A stretch of 64,000 bases of DNA from Algibacter_G agarivorans (GCF_039543245.1 NZ_BAABJJ010000001.1:1-64000), one strand, 5' to 3'; positions 48,824-57,679 are shown, counted from the first letter of the stretch. Notes: generated from the letters alone by a model not told the origin. Program-made: numbers and translations.

Positions 48824-49468
48824 ATGCATTTTATACCAGAAGAATTAGATGATTATGTGGTTGCCCATTCTGAGGATGAGCCTGCATTATTGCGACAACT
48901 AAGCAGAGAAACATACCAAAAGATTTTACAACCTAGAATGTTAAGCGGCCATTATCAAGGTCGGGTGTTAAGCATGATTTCTAAATTGGTAAATCCTAAA
49001 AATATTTTAGAAATCGGGACTTACACAGGCTATTCTGCGTTATGCTTAGCGGAAGGCATACAAAAAGATGGCGAACTACATACGATTGACATCAATGAAG
49101 AGTTGGTGGATTTCCAGCGAAAATATTTCGATGCTTCGGGTTATGGCAAACAGATTTTTCAGCATTTAGGTGATGCCTTGGAGATTATACCAAAACTAGA
49201 AAAAACCTTCGATTTAATATTTATTGATGCCGATAAAGAGAACTATTCAAACTATTTTAATGTTATAATCGACAAACTGAGTACTGGAGGTATTATTTTA
49301 TCTGACAACGTACTATGGAGTGGAAAAGTTCTGGAAACCACTTTTAAAAAGGAAGACACTTCTACTCCGGCCCTTATTGAATATAATGCGCTTTTAAAGA
49401 ACGATACACGTGTTGAAACTGTTGTTTTACCTATTCGAGATGGATTGACTATTAGTAGAAAAGTATAA
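48824..49468 (+). CDS. Class I SAM-dependent O-methyltransferase
   Basis: A 214-residue methyltransferase of the catechol/caffeoyl-CoA O-methyltransferase family. Seen: PRMLSGHYQGRVLSM, the SAM motif ILEIGTYTGYSALCLAEGI, LHTIDINEE, LGDALEIIPKL, DLIFIDADKENYSNYF (metal-binding Asp/Asn-type site) and ILSDNVLWSGKVL, LPIRDGLTISRK. It probably needs a divalent metal. It is on the same strand after the kynurenine genes, so it could act on a catechol or hydroxyanthranilate, but this is a guess. Confidence 0.88.
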   Translation: MHFIPEELDDYVVAHSEDEPALLRQLSRETYQKILQPRMLSGHYQGRVLSMISKLVNPKNILEIGTYTGYSALCLAEGIQKDGELHTIDINEELVDFQRKYFDASGYGKQIFQHLGDALEIIPKLEKTFDLIFIDADKENYSNYFNVIIDKLSTGGIILSDNVLWSGKVLETTFKKEDTSTPALIEYNALLKNDTRVETVVLPIRDGLTISRKV

Positions 49469-49503
49469 TATCTGTTCCTGAAAATGACTTTGGCGTATAG
49501 ACT

Positions 49504-49588
49504 GCGTTAAGGATTGTAGAGGAAAGCCCACAGTGAGGTACGAGCGAGGACTTGGAACGGAAAGCCTGACCCCGATAGGGGAACGCCC
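49504..49588 (-). repeat. Dispersed structured repeat, copy 5 (minus strand)
   Basis: On the minus strand: GGGCGTTCCCCTATCGGGGT then CAGGCTTTCCG ... CAATCCTTAACGC, a compact member of the GGCGTTACC...CCCTAACGC family with compensated changes in the inner stem (TTCCCC / GGGGTC), which supports a conserved hairpin. Confidence 0.6.
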
Positions 49589-49597
49589 AAAATACTA

Positions 49598-49885
49598 TTA
49601 AAACTTTCGCTTAACAGAACCTGTAAAATCCTCTATATCGTCTTTTACTTTATTGAGTTCTTTTTTCACATCTTTAGTGATGCTGGTATCGAGACCGTTT
49701 TTTTCGGCAGTTTTGGTGATTTCGTGCTTAATATCATTGGTGGCGTCTTTAAGCGTACGCATGCCTTTCCCTAACCCTCGTGCTATTTCTGGTAATTTAT
49801 CGGCACCAAAAACCATAATCGCAATAAATAGTATGAAAGCTATTTCGGTTCCGCTAATAAATAAAAATGTTGCTTGCTGTATCAC
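49598..49885 (-). CDS. tatA: Twin-arginine translocase subunit TatA/TatE
   Basis: A 95-residue Tat pore component. One N-terminal membrane helix (about 7-25, TFLFISGTEIAFILFIAIMVF), the conserved hinge FGADKLPEIARGLGKGMRTLKDA with FG-[AS]-x-[KR]-LP-[ED], and a charged amphipathic and coiled C-terminal tail. It exports folded proteins with twin-Arg signals together with TatC, which is not in this window. It is on the minus strand, downstream of the M48-independent M1 peptidase region, and probably monocistronic. Confidence 0.9.
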   Translation of the reverse strand: MIQQATFLFISGTEIAFILFIAIMVFGADKLPEIARGLGKGMRTLKDATNDIKHEITKTAEKNGLDTSITKDVKKELNKVKDDIEDFTGSVKRKF

Positions 49886-49917
49886 GATACAAATATAGGT
49901 CTTGTTTTGTTAGAATA

Positions 49918-49947
49918 AAAAAAGCCGATTGCAAAAATCGGCTTTTA
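49918..49947 (-). terminator. Terminator of the M1 peptidase gene
   Basis: Stem AAAAGCCGATT / AATCGGCTTTT; on the minus strand it is followed by a T-run, 12 bp after the M1 stop. Confidence 0.78.
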
Positions 49948-49958
49948 CTTAAAAAAAT

Positions 49959-52265
49959 TTAGCCTTTAATGTTTTCTTTAAATTGATTAAAATCGCTTTC
50001 TTGAACTTGTTTTGGCCATGAATTATTTGAGGTATCTACATCTGCCGTTTCCTGTTTTGGATCTATGGTTATTGAAATGATTTCTTTCTCTGACGAAATG
50101 GCTTTGCTAACTTCATTATCATTTAACCTCCAAATTTGCGCTGGGTATGTTTCGGTTTTTGAAGTGCCGTCTGCATAGGTATACTCTACAATTATTGGCA
50201 TGACAAGTCCTCCTGGTTTTTCGAACGTTATATTATAGAAGTACTTTGGCGCTTTGATATTTTGACGCTCTTCTGGCGTAAAATTATCCATAATATATGT
50301 TTTAAGTGGTGTGGAATTTTCTAGAAGTGTTCCATTTTTCAAGTCTTCTGTATATTCCTCACTGCCTTCTTCAACCATATAAACCAAAGGCCTTAATTGA
50401 CTTTTACTTACCCCTCTTTCTTCCATAAGATTCTTTACGAAAGCATTTGGTTCTGAAGAGACATAGTACTTTTTGACTTCTTTTAACCCAATGTCTACCC
50501 AATCTGTGGTGTAAAACCAACCTCTCCAAAACCAATCTAAATCGACCGCCGAAGCATCTTCCATGGTTCTAAAAAAGTCTTCTGGAGTTGGGTGCTTAAA
50601 CATCCAACGACGCGCATATTCTTTAAATGCATAATCAAACAACTCATGCCCCATAACGGTTTCTCTTAAAATATTTAATGCTGTTGCTGGTTTCCCATAA
50701 GCATTATTACCAAATTGGTAGGTATTTAACCCTTTGGTCATTATTGGCGCTATAAAATCCTGATTACCTCCCATGTATGGAACTATCATACTTGCTGGCC
50801 CCCTATCTGACGGAAAATGTTCGTCTTGTGGTGATAATGCCTCTGGATATTTTTTTCCAAAATCTTGTTCTGCTACGTATTGTACAAACGTGTTTAAACC
50901 TTCATCCATCCATGCCCATTGACGTTCATCACTATTAACGATCATAGGAAAAAAGTTATGTCCTATTTCGTGGATAATAACGCCCATCATCCCGTACTTT
51001 ACGCGATCACTATAAGTACCATCTTCTTTTGGGCGCCCATAATTCCAACAAATCATTGGGTATTCCATACCTTGTTGTTTGGCATGCACGGAAATAGCTT
51101 TGTGATATGGATAATCAAACGTCATTCTTGAATAGGATTCTAATGTACTTGCAACAGCCTTAGTAGACCATTCTTCCCAAAGTGGGTTGCCTTCTTTAGG
51201 ATAAAGCGATATAGCCATAACATCCTTACCGCCAATTTTAACTGACATCATATCCAAAATAAATTTTCTTGATGTGGCAAAACCAAAATCGCGGACGTTT
51301 TTAGCTTTTAGTTTCCATGTTTTTGTTTCATTTGAAAAACTACTTTCCGCAGCCTCAGCTTCAGCTTGAGTAACTATTATAACAGGCTCGTTATAAGACT
51401 TTTTAGCTTGTTCATAACGTTGCATCATGGTTTTAGAATACACTTCTTTCCTATTGGTTAAAACACCTGTTCCATCTAAAATATGATCTGCTGGCACAGT
51501 AATATTAACCTCGTAATCTCCAAAAGGTAAAGCAAACTCATCTCGACCCCAGAATTGGGAGTTTTGCCAACCTTCTACATCACTATATACTGCCATTCTT
51601 GGAAAAAACTGTGCTATTACATAGGCTCTGTTTCCATCTTTTGGAAAAAACTCATAACCAGAACGACCATCTTCCGCAACATGGTCATTTATATTGTACC
51701 ACCACTTGATTGAAAACGAAAATTTTTCACCAGATTTTAAGATTTTTGGTAATTCTACACGCATCATGGTTCTATTAATCATATGCGGTAGGGATTTACC
51801 GTTTGTATCCTTAACTTCTTGAATATTAAAACCTCTTTCCAAAGATTCCTTTAAATATTGATTAGCAAATTCACTAGGTTGAAAAACAGGAGCTACACCA
51901 CTAGCTTCTATTAATGGCGATTTAGAATCTTTTGCTCTTTTGTTTTGCTCTAATTGAATCCACAAATATTTTAATTCATCTGGTGAATTATTAGTGTATG
52001 TTATGGTTTCAAACCCAGTTAACTTAGCATTTTTATCATCTAGAATAATATCCATTTTATAATCAGCCTGTTGCTGATAATAGGCTGAACCTGGCGCACC
52101 AGATGCTGCTCTGTACATATTTGGTGTTGAAAACTCATCATACAACTGCTTAAATTTATTGGTGTTTTCATGTCCAGTTATACGTTCTGTTTTTTCTTGA
52201 TCTTGAGCAAAAATCGCTGAAGACATAAAAATTAAGGAAAGACAGATATATGTGATTTTTCTCAT
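49959..52265 (-). CDS. M1-family zinc metallopeptidase (exported)
   Basis: A 768-residue gluzincin with a signal peptide (about 1-20, LIFMSSAIFAQ). The zinc site is HEIGHN (HExxH, about 437-442), followed about 18 residues later by the second ligand Glu in WMDEGLNTFVQY. An N-terminal beta-rich aminopeptidase-like domain, DAYPYHKAI-type segment (DYPYHKAISVHAKQQGMEYPMICWNYG, where GMEYP resembles the substrate GAMEN loop), and a helical C-terminal part. It probably trims peptides in the periplasm. No accessory gene is attached. Confidence 0.9.
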   Translation of the reverse strand: MRKITYICLSLIFMSSAIFAQDQEKTERITGHENTNKFKQLYDEFSTPNMYRAASGAPGSAYYQQQADYKMDIILDDKNAKLTGFETITYTNNSPDELKYLWIQLEQNKRAKDSKSPLIEASGVAPVFQPSEFANQYLKESLERGFNIQEVKDTNGKSLPHMINRTMMRVELPKILKSGEKFSFSIKWWYNINDHVAEDGRSGYEFFPKDGNRAYVIAQFFPRMAVYSDVEGWQNSQFWGRDEFALPFGDYEVNITVPADHILDGTGVLTNRKEVYSKTMMQRYEQAKKSYNEPVIIVTQAEAEAAESSFSNETKTWKLKAKNVRDFGFATSRKFILDMMSVKIGGKDVMAISLYPKEGNPLWEEWSTKAVASTLESYSRMTFDYPYHKAISVHAKQQGMEYPMICWNYGRPKEDGTYSDRVKYGMMGVIIHEIGHNFFPMIVNSDERQWAWMDEGLNTFVQYVAEQDFGKKYPEALSPQDEHFPSDRGPASMIVPYMGGNQDFIAPIMTKGLNTYQFGNNAYGKPATALNILRETVMGHELFDYAFKEYARRWMFKHPTPEDFFRTMEDASAVDLDWFWRGWFYTTDWVDIGLKEVKKYYVSSEPNAFVKNLMEERGVSKSQLRPLVYMVEEGSEEYTEDLKNGTLLENSTPLKTYIMDNFTPEERQNIKAPKYFYNITFEKPGGLVMPIIVEYTYADGTSKTETYPAQIWRLNDNEVSKAISSEKEIISITIDPKQETADVDTSNNSWPKQVQESDFNQFKENIKG

Positions 52266-52375
52266 AGTAGTTTTTGTGTATTATTTAAAAAAATGCGTTT
52301 TTTCATAACTTTCATTAAAAGATTGTTACAAAAAGTGATCGAAAGTAATAATTTCTATAGGCAATTAACTTTAAT

Positions 52376-52879
52376 TTAATTAAACTTTAACACGGCATTA
52401 GCATTTTGGGGAATAAGTATAAAGCTTTTTTGTTTGGAGTTAATTTTTGTTTTAACTATATTTTGCTGCTCTTCAAATAAATCGAACAATACTTGATTTG
52501 TGATTTCAAAAGTATTTATTTTTTTCACATCTTCTATTTCTAAGTAACAACGCATAATATCAGCATCATATTCTTTTCCGATGAAAATAAAATTCGCATC
52601 TTCATTATTAATCTTGATCTTAATTTTATCGCTTAAATAGCGCTCAATATAAAAATCTACAATTGCTGGTTCATCGTCTTCTGCTAACGTGATGCTTTCA
52701 TCATAACGCTCTCTCAACAACCTTTCAAAATCATCTATAAAAATTCTTGATGTGATTTGGACAGATTGTTTCTCTTCAATATAATCTATTTGAGTAACGC
52801 TTATATAGTATTTATGCATACTTGTAAAGGCAAAAAGTGGTAATACGACAAGTATTAAAAATACCTTTAATGGTTTCAT
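52376..52879 (-). CDS. Exported DUF6702-like protein
   Basis: A 167-residue protein with a signal sequence (VFLILVVLPLFAFTSM) followed by HKYYISVTQIDYIEEKQSVQITSRIFIDDFERLLRERY, GKEYDADIMRCYLEIEDV and INTFEITNQVLFDLFEEQQNIVKTKI. This arrangement matches the family I remember as DUF6702, which usually sits directly upstream of an M1 peptidase gene, as here (the two are on the same strand, 110 bp apart). No catalytic motif; the function is unknown. Confidence 0.8.
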   Translation of the reverse strand: MKPLKVFLILVVLPLFAFTSMHKYYISVTQIDYIEEKQSVQITSRIFIDDFERLLRERYDESITLAEDDEPAIVDFYIERYLSDKIKIKINNEDANFIFIGKEYDADIMRCYLEIEDVKKINTFEITNQVLFDLFEEQQNIVKTKINSKQKSFILIPQNANAVLKFN

Positions 52880-53039
52880 TCCTGTTTTTTTTTGCTAAAG
52901 TAATTATTTTGTTAACTATGTTTCAAAAAGCATTCCAAAAATATTAGTCTTTACTCGATTCCCGATTTCACCGAAGCAATACCAATTCTGCATTGAAATG
53001 AAAACTTAAAAGGTAACCTAAAATTCAAGCTTGCAGAAA

Positions 53040-53828
53040 TTATTTTTGATTAAAATTTTCCTTGTACTGCTTATATTTCATTCTTAAAAAAATTAAGATT
53101 TTAAAATCGGTTTGGTTTTTACAGTGCTTTAGAAAGTTCTGATCGTCTGCGCAGAAATAAAAAAAGTCTGCTACTAAATCATCTTTTAACGGGTTTGATG
53201 CTAAAAAATCCTTTGATAATCGTGCTTTTATACTAAGCATCAATTCTTCCCTAGTTTCAATTGCCACTCGTTTTTTAAGCATTTTAGTTCTGCCACTAAT
53301 TCCATTTAATATGGGATTTAGAGGTATCCCTCCTCCTAAAAAACCTAAAAGCATTTTTGGTTTAAACTCTCCTGCTTCGCTTAATCGTCTTTCACTTTGT
53401 GTTGCAGGCTTACCTTGATAACCTGGAATTCCAACGTCAAAAAAATCAATGGGAGGATCGCCTTCTGTATTTTTAATATCGGACATTAAATTGCCCGTTA
53501 GTACTTTTCCAACGGTAACAGCATCTAATACATTAATTTGTTCTTCTAATTTTATATAAACAACTTTATCAATAATCATTTGTTTGGTAAGTATTATGTT
53601 TTTTACTTGGTGTTGTATTGACGAAAAGATAAGTGTATCATTCAATTTTGCTGTAATAACAAATACCCCCCTTTTATCTGTAGTCGCAAATAGTTGTTGT
53701 GTTTTATTGATAACGTGAATGTTTTCAACATTAGATAGGCTTTCAACCTTACCAGATATTTCAATAGATTGACTATTTGCATAAAGTGATAGTAATACAA
53801 GTGTAAAAATAAAGAATAAGCGTTTCAA
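53040..53828 (-). CDS. Exported protein with carboxypeptidase-like regulatory domain (paralogue A)
   Basis: A 262-residue exported protein. Signal peptide about 1-19; then a carboxypeptidase-D regulatory-like beta-sandwich (ISGKVESLSNVENIHVINKTQQLFATTDKRGVFVITAKLNDTLIFSSIQHQ, about 24-80), the VYIKLEEQINVLDAVTV segment, and an unassigned helical C-terminal half (about 130-262). Such N-domains resemble the plug-adjacent domains of TonB-dependent receptors, but no receptor follows. It is a paralogue of the next gene upstream (53913-54713). Confidence 0.78.
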   Translation of the reverse strand: MKRLFFIFTLVLLSLYANSQSIEISGKVESLSNVENIHVINKTQQLFATTDKRGVFVITAKLNDTLIFSSIQHQVKNIILTKQMIIDKVVYIKLEEQINVLDAVTVGKVLTGNLMSDIKNTEGDPPIDFFDVGIPGYQGKPATQSERRLSEAGEFKPKMLLGFLGGGIPLNPILNGISGRTKMLKKRVAIETREELMLSIKARLSKDFLASNPLKDDLVADFFYFCADDQNFLKHCKNQTDFKILIFLRMKYKQYKENFNQK

Positions 53829-53912
53829 TTTGATGTCATTAGAACATCAAAGAACGTATTTCATATCTTAAAGAAAATGTAAATAGCTTTTAAGCTTTTG
53901 TTAAAAACACGC

Positions 53913-54713
53913 TTACCCCTTAGCGTTTAAAAACTCAAGACTTTTTTTATTTAGAAGTTCAAGAAACTCCATTTCTTTTCCGTAGTTAAGTAAAGAAAAA
54001 TCGAAATCGTCTCTTTCTACGAACCTAATAAATTCCTCAACACGATGCTCTGGAATACTGAAATTATCAACTAAAAATTCCGAACCAAAATAATATTTTA
54101 TAGACTCAATAGGTACTTCGGGTATGCCAGCTTTCTTTTTATCTTTTACTCCAGACCTAAACAAGGGAAGCAACAATTGATCTACTACGTTAACGATATT
54201 AAGTCCGTTTATCATGGTTTGGCGCTCAGAACTCATAGCAATATTTTTCACTTTTGTCTTATAATCTTTTTCAAAATCATACTCCGCACTATGCTTAACA
54301 CCAAAATACAAAGCATCTAACTTAGGCTTGAAAGGCTCTGTAACGGCCACATCCTTTTTTAAGTTTCCAGATAATCCTTTTGGCAATACTATAACCTCAT
54401 CTAATCTATTAATTTCTTCAATTAAAAAAAGTTTCATTCTTTTAGATTTAATGATAGCTTCATTAACCTTAAAACTAATGTTTTGATATTGTAGCGCACT
54501 AACTTCAATAATATCATTTAGTGTTACTTGCAATTTAAATTCTCCTTTATCGTCGGATATGGTTCCTTTATTTGACGAGGTATTAAAAATTGTTATCCCT
54601 GAAATATCATTGCCTTCAACAATAATTTTTCCAGAAACTTCAATTCTAGTAATGTTTTGGGAAATTGTACTAAGCGTCGTTAAAAAAGCTAAAAAGAAGA
54701 TAAATTTGTTCAT
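53913..54713 (-). CDS. Exported protein with carboxypeptidase-like regulatory domain (paralogue B)
   Basis: A 266-residue relative of the preceding entry with the same layout: signal peptide (FIFFLAFLTTLSTISQ), regulatory beta-sandwich (VSGKIIVEGNDISGITIFNTSSNKGTISDDKGEFKLQV), INRLDEVIVLPKGLSGNLKKDV, and a C-terminal region with RQTMINGLNIV and FLVDNFSIPEHRVEEFI. I place the start at 54713 (MNKFIFFLAF), because an in-frame ATG at 54731 precedes the signal unnaturally. Tandem duplication is likely, about 85 bp apart. Confidence 0.78.
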   Translation of the reverse strand: MNKFIFFLAFLTTLSTISQNITRIEVSGKIIVEGNDISGITIFNTSSNKGTISDDKGEFKLQVTLNDIIEVSALQYQNISFKVNEAIIKSKRMKLFLIEEINRLDEVIVLPKGLSGNLKKDVAVTEPFKPKLDALYFGVKHSAEYDFEKDYKTKVKNIAMSSERQTMINGLNIVNVVDQLLLPLFRSGVKDKKKAGIPEVPIESIKYYFGSEFLVDNFSIPEHRVEEFIRFVERDDFDFSLLNYGKEMEFLELLNKKSLEFLNAKG

Positions 54714-54807
54714 GGTGGTTTTTATCTTCAAATTACTACTTTAATTTCTATTTGTAAAACAAAACAGATGAAAATTTAATTAGCTTTACGCTGAAAACAC
54801 AAATATT

Positions 54808-55515
54808 ATGCGAAATATTATAATTGCAAGCACATCGACCATTCACGGAAGTGGGTATTTAGACTATATAATGGCCGACTTAAAAGTGTTTTTTGAACAG
54901 GCAAGCACTATTCTTTTTGTTCCCTATGCTAGACCTAGCGGTATTTCACATGATGATTATACCGAAATAGCAAGCACTGCTTTTGGTAAAATCGATAAAA
55001 AAGTCAATGGGCTTCATACTTTTGAAAACCCTATAGAAGCCATAAAAAATGCCGAAGCTATTTTTGTAGGTGGTGGTAATACCTTTGTATTAACAAACCA
55101 ATTACACAAAAATCATTTAATTGCACCGTTAAAAGAGGTTGTTTTTTATGGAACGCCCTATCTAGGAACCAGTGCTGGCAGTAATATTTGTGGCTTAAAT
55201 ATAAAAACCACGAATGATATGCCTATTGTTTACCCACCAAGCTTTAATGCCTTGGCCTTAGTGCCCTTCAATATTAATCCGCATTATTTAGACCCCGACA
55301 CCACTAGTAAACACAAGGGCGAAACCAGAGAAACTAGAATAAAAGAATTCCATTATTTTAATACGCAGCCTGTTGTTGGTCTAAGAGAAGGAAGCTGGCT
55401 GCTCGTAAAAAATGATTCTATTATTTTAAAAGGGCATTTGACTGCTAGGATTTTTGAATACAACAAAACACCGTATGAAGTTGATTCCGGAATAGAATTA
55501 AACCACTTAAAATAG
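54808..55515 (+). CDS. pepE: Dipeptidase E (alpha-aspartyl dipeptidase)
   Basis: Hydrolyses dipeptides with N-terminal aspartate. 235 residues, family S51. Seen: IIASTSTIHGSGYLDY, FVPYARPSG, AEAIFVGGGNTFVLTNQL, the nucleophile elbow LGTSAGSNICG with the active Ser, PFNINPHYLDPD (catalytic His/Asp region) and VGLREGSWLLV. Cytoplasmic, no signal peptide. The gene is single; the downstream gap has a tRNA on the other strand. Confidence 0.92.
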   Translation: MRNIIIASTSTIHGSGYLDYIMADLKVFFEQASTILFVPYARPSGISHDDYTEIASTAFGKIDKKVNGLHTFENPIEAIKNAEAIFVGGGNTFVLTNQLHKNHLIAPLKEVVFYGTPYLGTSAGSNICGLNIKTTNDMPIVYPPSFNALALVPFNINPHYLDPDTTSKHKGETRETRIKEFHYFNTQPVVGLREGSWLLVKNDSIILKGHLTARIFEYNKTPYEVDSGIELNHLK

Positions 55516-55535
55516 CAAAATAATTTGGGTATCTA

Positions 55536-55635
55536 GGGTCGGGCTAGAAGTTTATCCTGAGCGGAGTCAAAGGGTTCCAAATCCTCGCAATCTCGGCCGG
55601 CAGGCCATAAGGATTACTGCGAGTTTTCCACTTCT
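55536..55635. repeat. Mixed repeat fragments after pepE
   Basis: GGTCGGGCTAGAAGTTTATCC then TGAGCGGAGTCAAAGGG and GGCCGGCAGGCC: pieces resembling the dispersed families seen elsewhere (GGGTCGGGC core, CTGAGCGCAGTC, CCGGCAGG). No gene is seen in this 216-bp gap apart from these and a terminator. Confidence 0.4.
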
Positions 55636-55699
55636 ATCACTCATGCAAGCCTATCAGCCAACAATAATTCCTGCCCGTAATCCAAACCATTCTGCATAA

Positions 55700-55730
55700 A
55701 AAAAGGTCTCACTTTACGTGAAACCTTTTT
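55700..55730. terminator. Terminator near tRNA-Gly
   Basis: AAAAGGTCTCAC / GTGAAACCTTTTT, with one mismatch in the stem. It lies right at the 3' end of the minus-strand tRNA and could also end pepE transcription. Confidence 0.65.
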
Positions 55731-55731
55731 G

Positions 55732-55804
55732 AGCGAGAGACCGGGTTCGAACCGGCGACATTCAGCTTGGAAGGCTGACGCTCTACCAACTGAGCTACTC
55801 TCGC
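55732..55804 (-). tRNA. tRNA-Gly (anticodon UCC)
   Basis: A full cloverleaf reads on the minus strand: acceptor GCGAGAG / CTCTCGC, D arm GCTC-AGTTGGTAGA-GC, anticodon stem TCAGC / GCTGA around the loop CTTCCAA (anticodon TCC), and T arm GCCGG-TTCGAAC-CCGGT. Length 73 nt with discriminator U; CCA is not encoded. Glycine identity from anticodon UCC. Confidence 0.95.
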
Positions 55805-55853
55805 AATAATCGGCTGCAAATATATAAACTGTTTATTTACCTGCAAGAAAAAA

Positions 55854-56279
55854 TCATAACTTTTTCAAAAAATGATACCCTAATATTTTAAAACCTTCAT
55901 TAAAATAAAATTTATGAGATGACCCATTGCTCACATAAGTGTTTAACTCTGCCGCTTCACAACCTTTACTTAGCGCATAATTGTAAATCCATTCAAAAAA
56001 CAGCTTCCCTAAACCTTTGCTCCTATAGCCATCATCTATAAAAACATGATCTGGCTCTACACTTTTTCCAGAATAGTGCCTTGTGCAAAACCATAAACCA
56101 CAAACACCTATTAGTTTATCACCATCATAAATAACAGCACATTCGTAATTTTGGGTAATCATTTCAGAAAAACGCTGTTTCATAACAGCATCAGAAACTT
56201 GATTCCCATTCAACTTTTGAACTAAAGGTATAACTGAATCTATATGTTCTTTTTCTATAATTTTAAATGCAAAAGCCAT
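55854..56279 (-). CDS. GNAT family acetyltransferase
   Basis: A 141-residue GCN5-related N-acetyltransferase. Seen: a helical start, CAVIYDGDKLIGVCGLWF (beta strand pair), VEPDHVFIDDGYRSKGLGKLFFEWIYNYAL (motif A, the acetyl-CoA pyrophosphate loop Y-R-S-K-G-L-G), and AELNTYVSNGSSHKFYFNEGFKILGYHFLKKL (motif B and C-terminal strand). Substrate unknown. On the minus strand, divergent from a second GNAT gene, with about 60 bp between. Confidence 0.9.
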   Translation of the reverse strand: MAFAFKIIEKEHIDSVIPLVQKLNGNQVSDAVMKQRFSEMITQNYECAVIYDGDKLIGVCGLWFCTRHYSGKSVEPDHVFIDDGYRSKGLGKLFFEWIYNYALSKGCEAAELNTYVSNGSSHKFYFNEGFKILGYHFLKKL

Positions 56280-56341
56280 AAATAAATTTTAAGTGAAGAT
56301 AATTAATTCCTTAAAAATAATGTTTAAGTTTGACTTGTAAC

Positions 56342-56809
56342 ATGTATAATATTCATCTTATTAAAACTTCAAATTACAAAATAAAGTTAATAAACCCTGA
56401 AGATACACATCAGGTTCGGCATCCTGTTCTAAGATCTGGAATGCCTATGGAATCTTGCATTTTTGATGGGGATAACTTTAAAACCACCATACATTTAGGC
56501 TTATTTGATCAAGTAAAATTAGTAGGCATTTGTTCCTTTTTTAAAAATAATCGCATTGATATTTCTGAAACACCCCAATACCAACTAAGAGGAATGGCCA
56601 TTTTAAAAGAATATCAAGGCAAAGGCATAGGAAACCTTATTTTAAGTCATGGTGAAACCTTGTTGAAAACTAAAAACATTCAGATAGTATGGTGCAATGC
56701 CCGAGAAGTTGCTGTTAATTTTTATAAAAAATCCGAGTATAAAATTATAGGGAAACCATTTGATATTAAAAACATAGGCTTACATTATGCTATGTACAAG
56801 AAATTATAA
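56342..56809 (+). CDS. GNAT family acetyltransferase
   Basis: A 155-residue GNAT protein. Seen: INPEDTHQVRHPVLRSGMP (a conserved N-terminal segment of one GNAT subgroup), VKLVGICSFFKN, YQLRGMAILKEYQGKGIGNLILSHGE (motif A), and IVWCNAREVAVNFYKKSEYKIIGKPFDIKNIGLHYAMYKKL. I use ATG 56342; a TTG at 56330 would add four residues. Substrate unknown. Unrelated in detail to the adjacent divergent GNAT. Confidence 0.88.
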   Translation: MYNIHLIKTSNYKIKLINPEDTHQVRHPVLRSGMPMESCIFDGDNFKTTIHLGLFDQVKLVGICSFFKNNRIDISETPQYQLRGMAILKEYQGKGIGNLILSHGETLLKTKNIQIVWCNAREVAVNFYKKSEYKIIGKPFDIKNIGLHYAMYKKL

Positions 56810-56905
56810 GATCTACATCCTATTTTTGAGTGACTTTATGTCAAAAATGGGTCTAATAACTATAAGCTATTTTTTTGTAATTTTAGTTATTATAAATTTT
56901 TAAAG

Positions 56906-57673
56906 ATGAGAGGGAAAAATCTAAAAGTCAGATTACTAATCGGTGCAGCCATTGCCTTATTTTTTGTTTTCAAAAGATGTAGCCAGCAAGAAGTAAACCC
57001 ATATACAGGTAGAACCCAAACCATATCTATGACTCCAGATAAGGAAATTGCCATTGGTTTACAAAGTGCTCCGCAAATGGCCCAACAACATGGTGGCCTG
57101 CATTCTAATAACCAATATCAAGCTTTAGTTGATAACGTTGGAAACAAATTAGTAAACAATAGTATAGCAAGAGAAACACCTTATAAATATGAGTTTCATT
57201 TATTAGCAGACCCAAATACCATTAATGCTTTTGCGCTTCCCGGTGGACAAATATTTATAACATACGCCTTATTTTCTAAATTAGAAAACGAGGATCAATT
57301 AGCTGGTGTTTTAGGCCATGAAGTTGGACATGTATTAGGCCGTCATAGTGCAGAACGTATTGCCGAAAGTGAATACTGGCAAGGATTAACAACAGCTGGA
57401 TCTGTTGGCGCGGATATGGGTGGTTTAGTTAGTGGTATTGGTCAAAACACCTTGTTAACAAATGGACGCGATGATGAATTAGAAAGTGATGATTTAGGTG
57501 TTCGCTTTATGCTTAAAGCAGGTTACAACCCAGAAGCCATGATTGGCGTTATGGAAATCTTAAAACAAGCGGCTGGACCAAATCGAGTTCCGGAAATGCA
57601 AAGCACACACCCAGACCCTGATAATCGCATAGAAAAAATTCATGAAGCTATTGAGAAATATAAAAATCAGTAA
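56906..57673 (+). CDS. M48-family metallopeptidase (exported or membrane-anchored)
   Basis: A 255-residue peptidase of the BepA/LoiP type. N-terminal anchor (LLIGAAIALFFVFKRC), then NPYTGRTQTISMTPDKEIAIGLQSAPQM, LLADPNTINAFALPGGQIFITYALF, and the zinc site LAGVLGHEVGHVLGRHS (HExxH), with RDDELESDDLGVRFM carrying the third ligand. The segment STHPDPDNRIEKI is typical. It probably acts in outer-membrane protein quality control; known for relatives, inferred here. Confidence 0.9.
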   Translation: MRGKNLKVRLLIGAAIALFFVFKRCSQQEVNPYTGRTQTISMTPDKEIAIGLQSAPQMAQQHGGLHSNNQYQALVDNVGNKLVNNSIARETPYKYEFHLLADPNTINAFALPGGQIFITYALFSKLENEDQLAGVLGHEVGHVLGRHSAERIAESEYWQGLTTAGSVGADMGGLVSGIGQNTLLTNGRDDELESDDLGVRFMLKAGYNPEAMIGVMEILKQAAGPNRVPEMQSTHPDPDNRIEKIHEAIEKYKNQ

Positions 57674-57679
57674 AATAAA

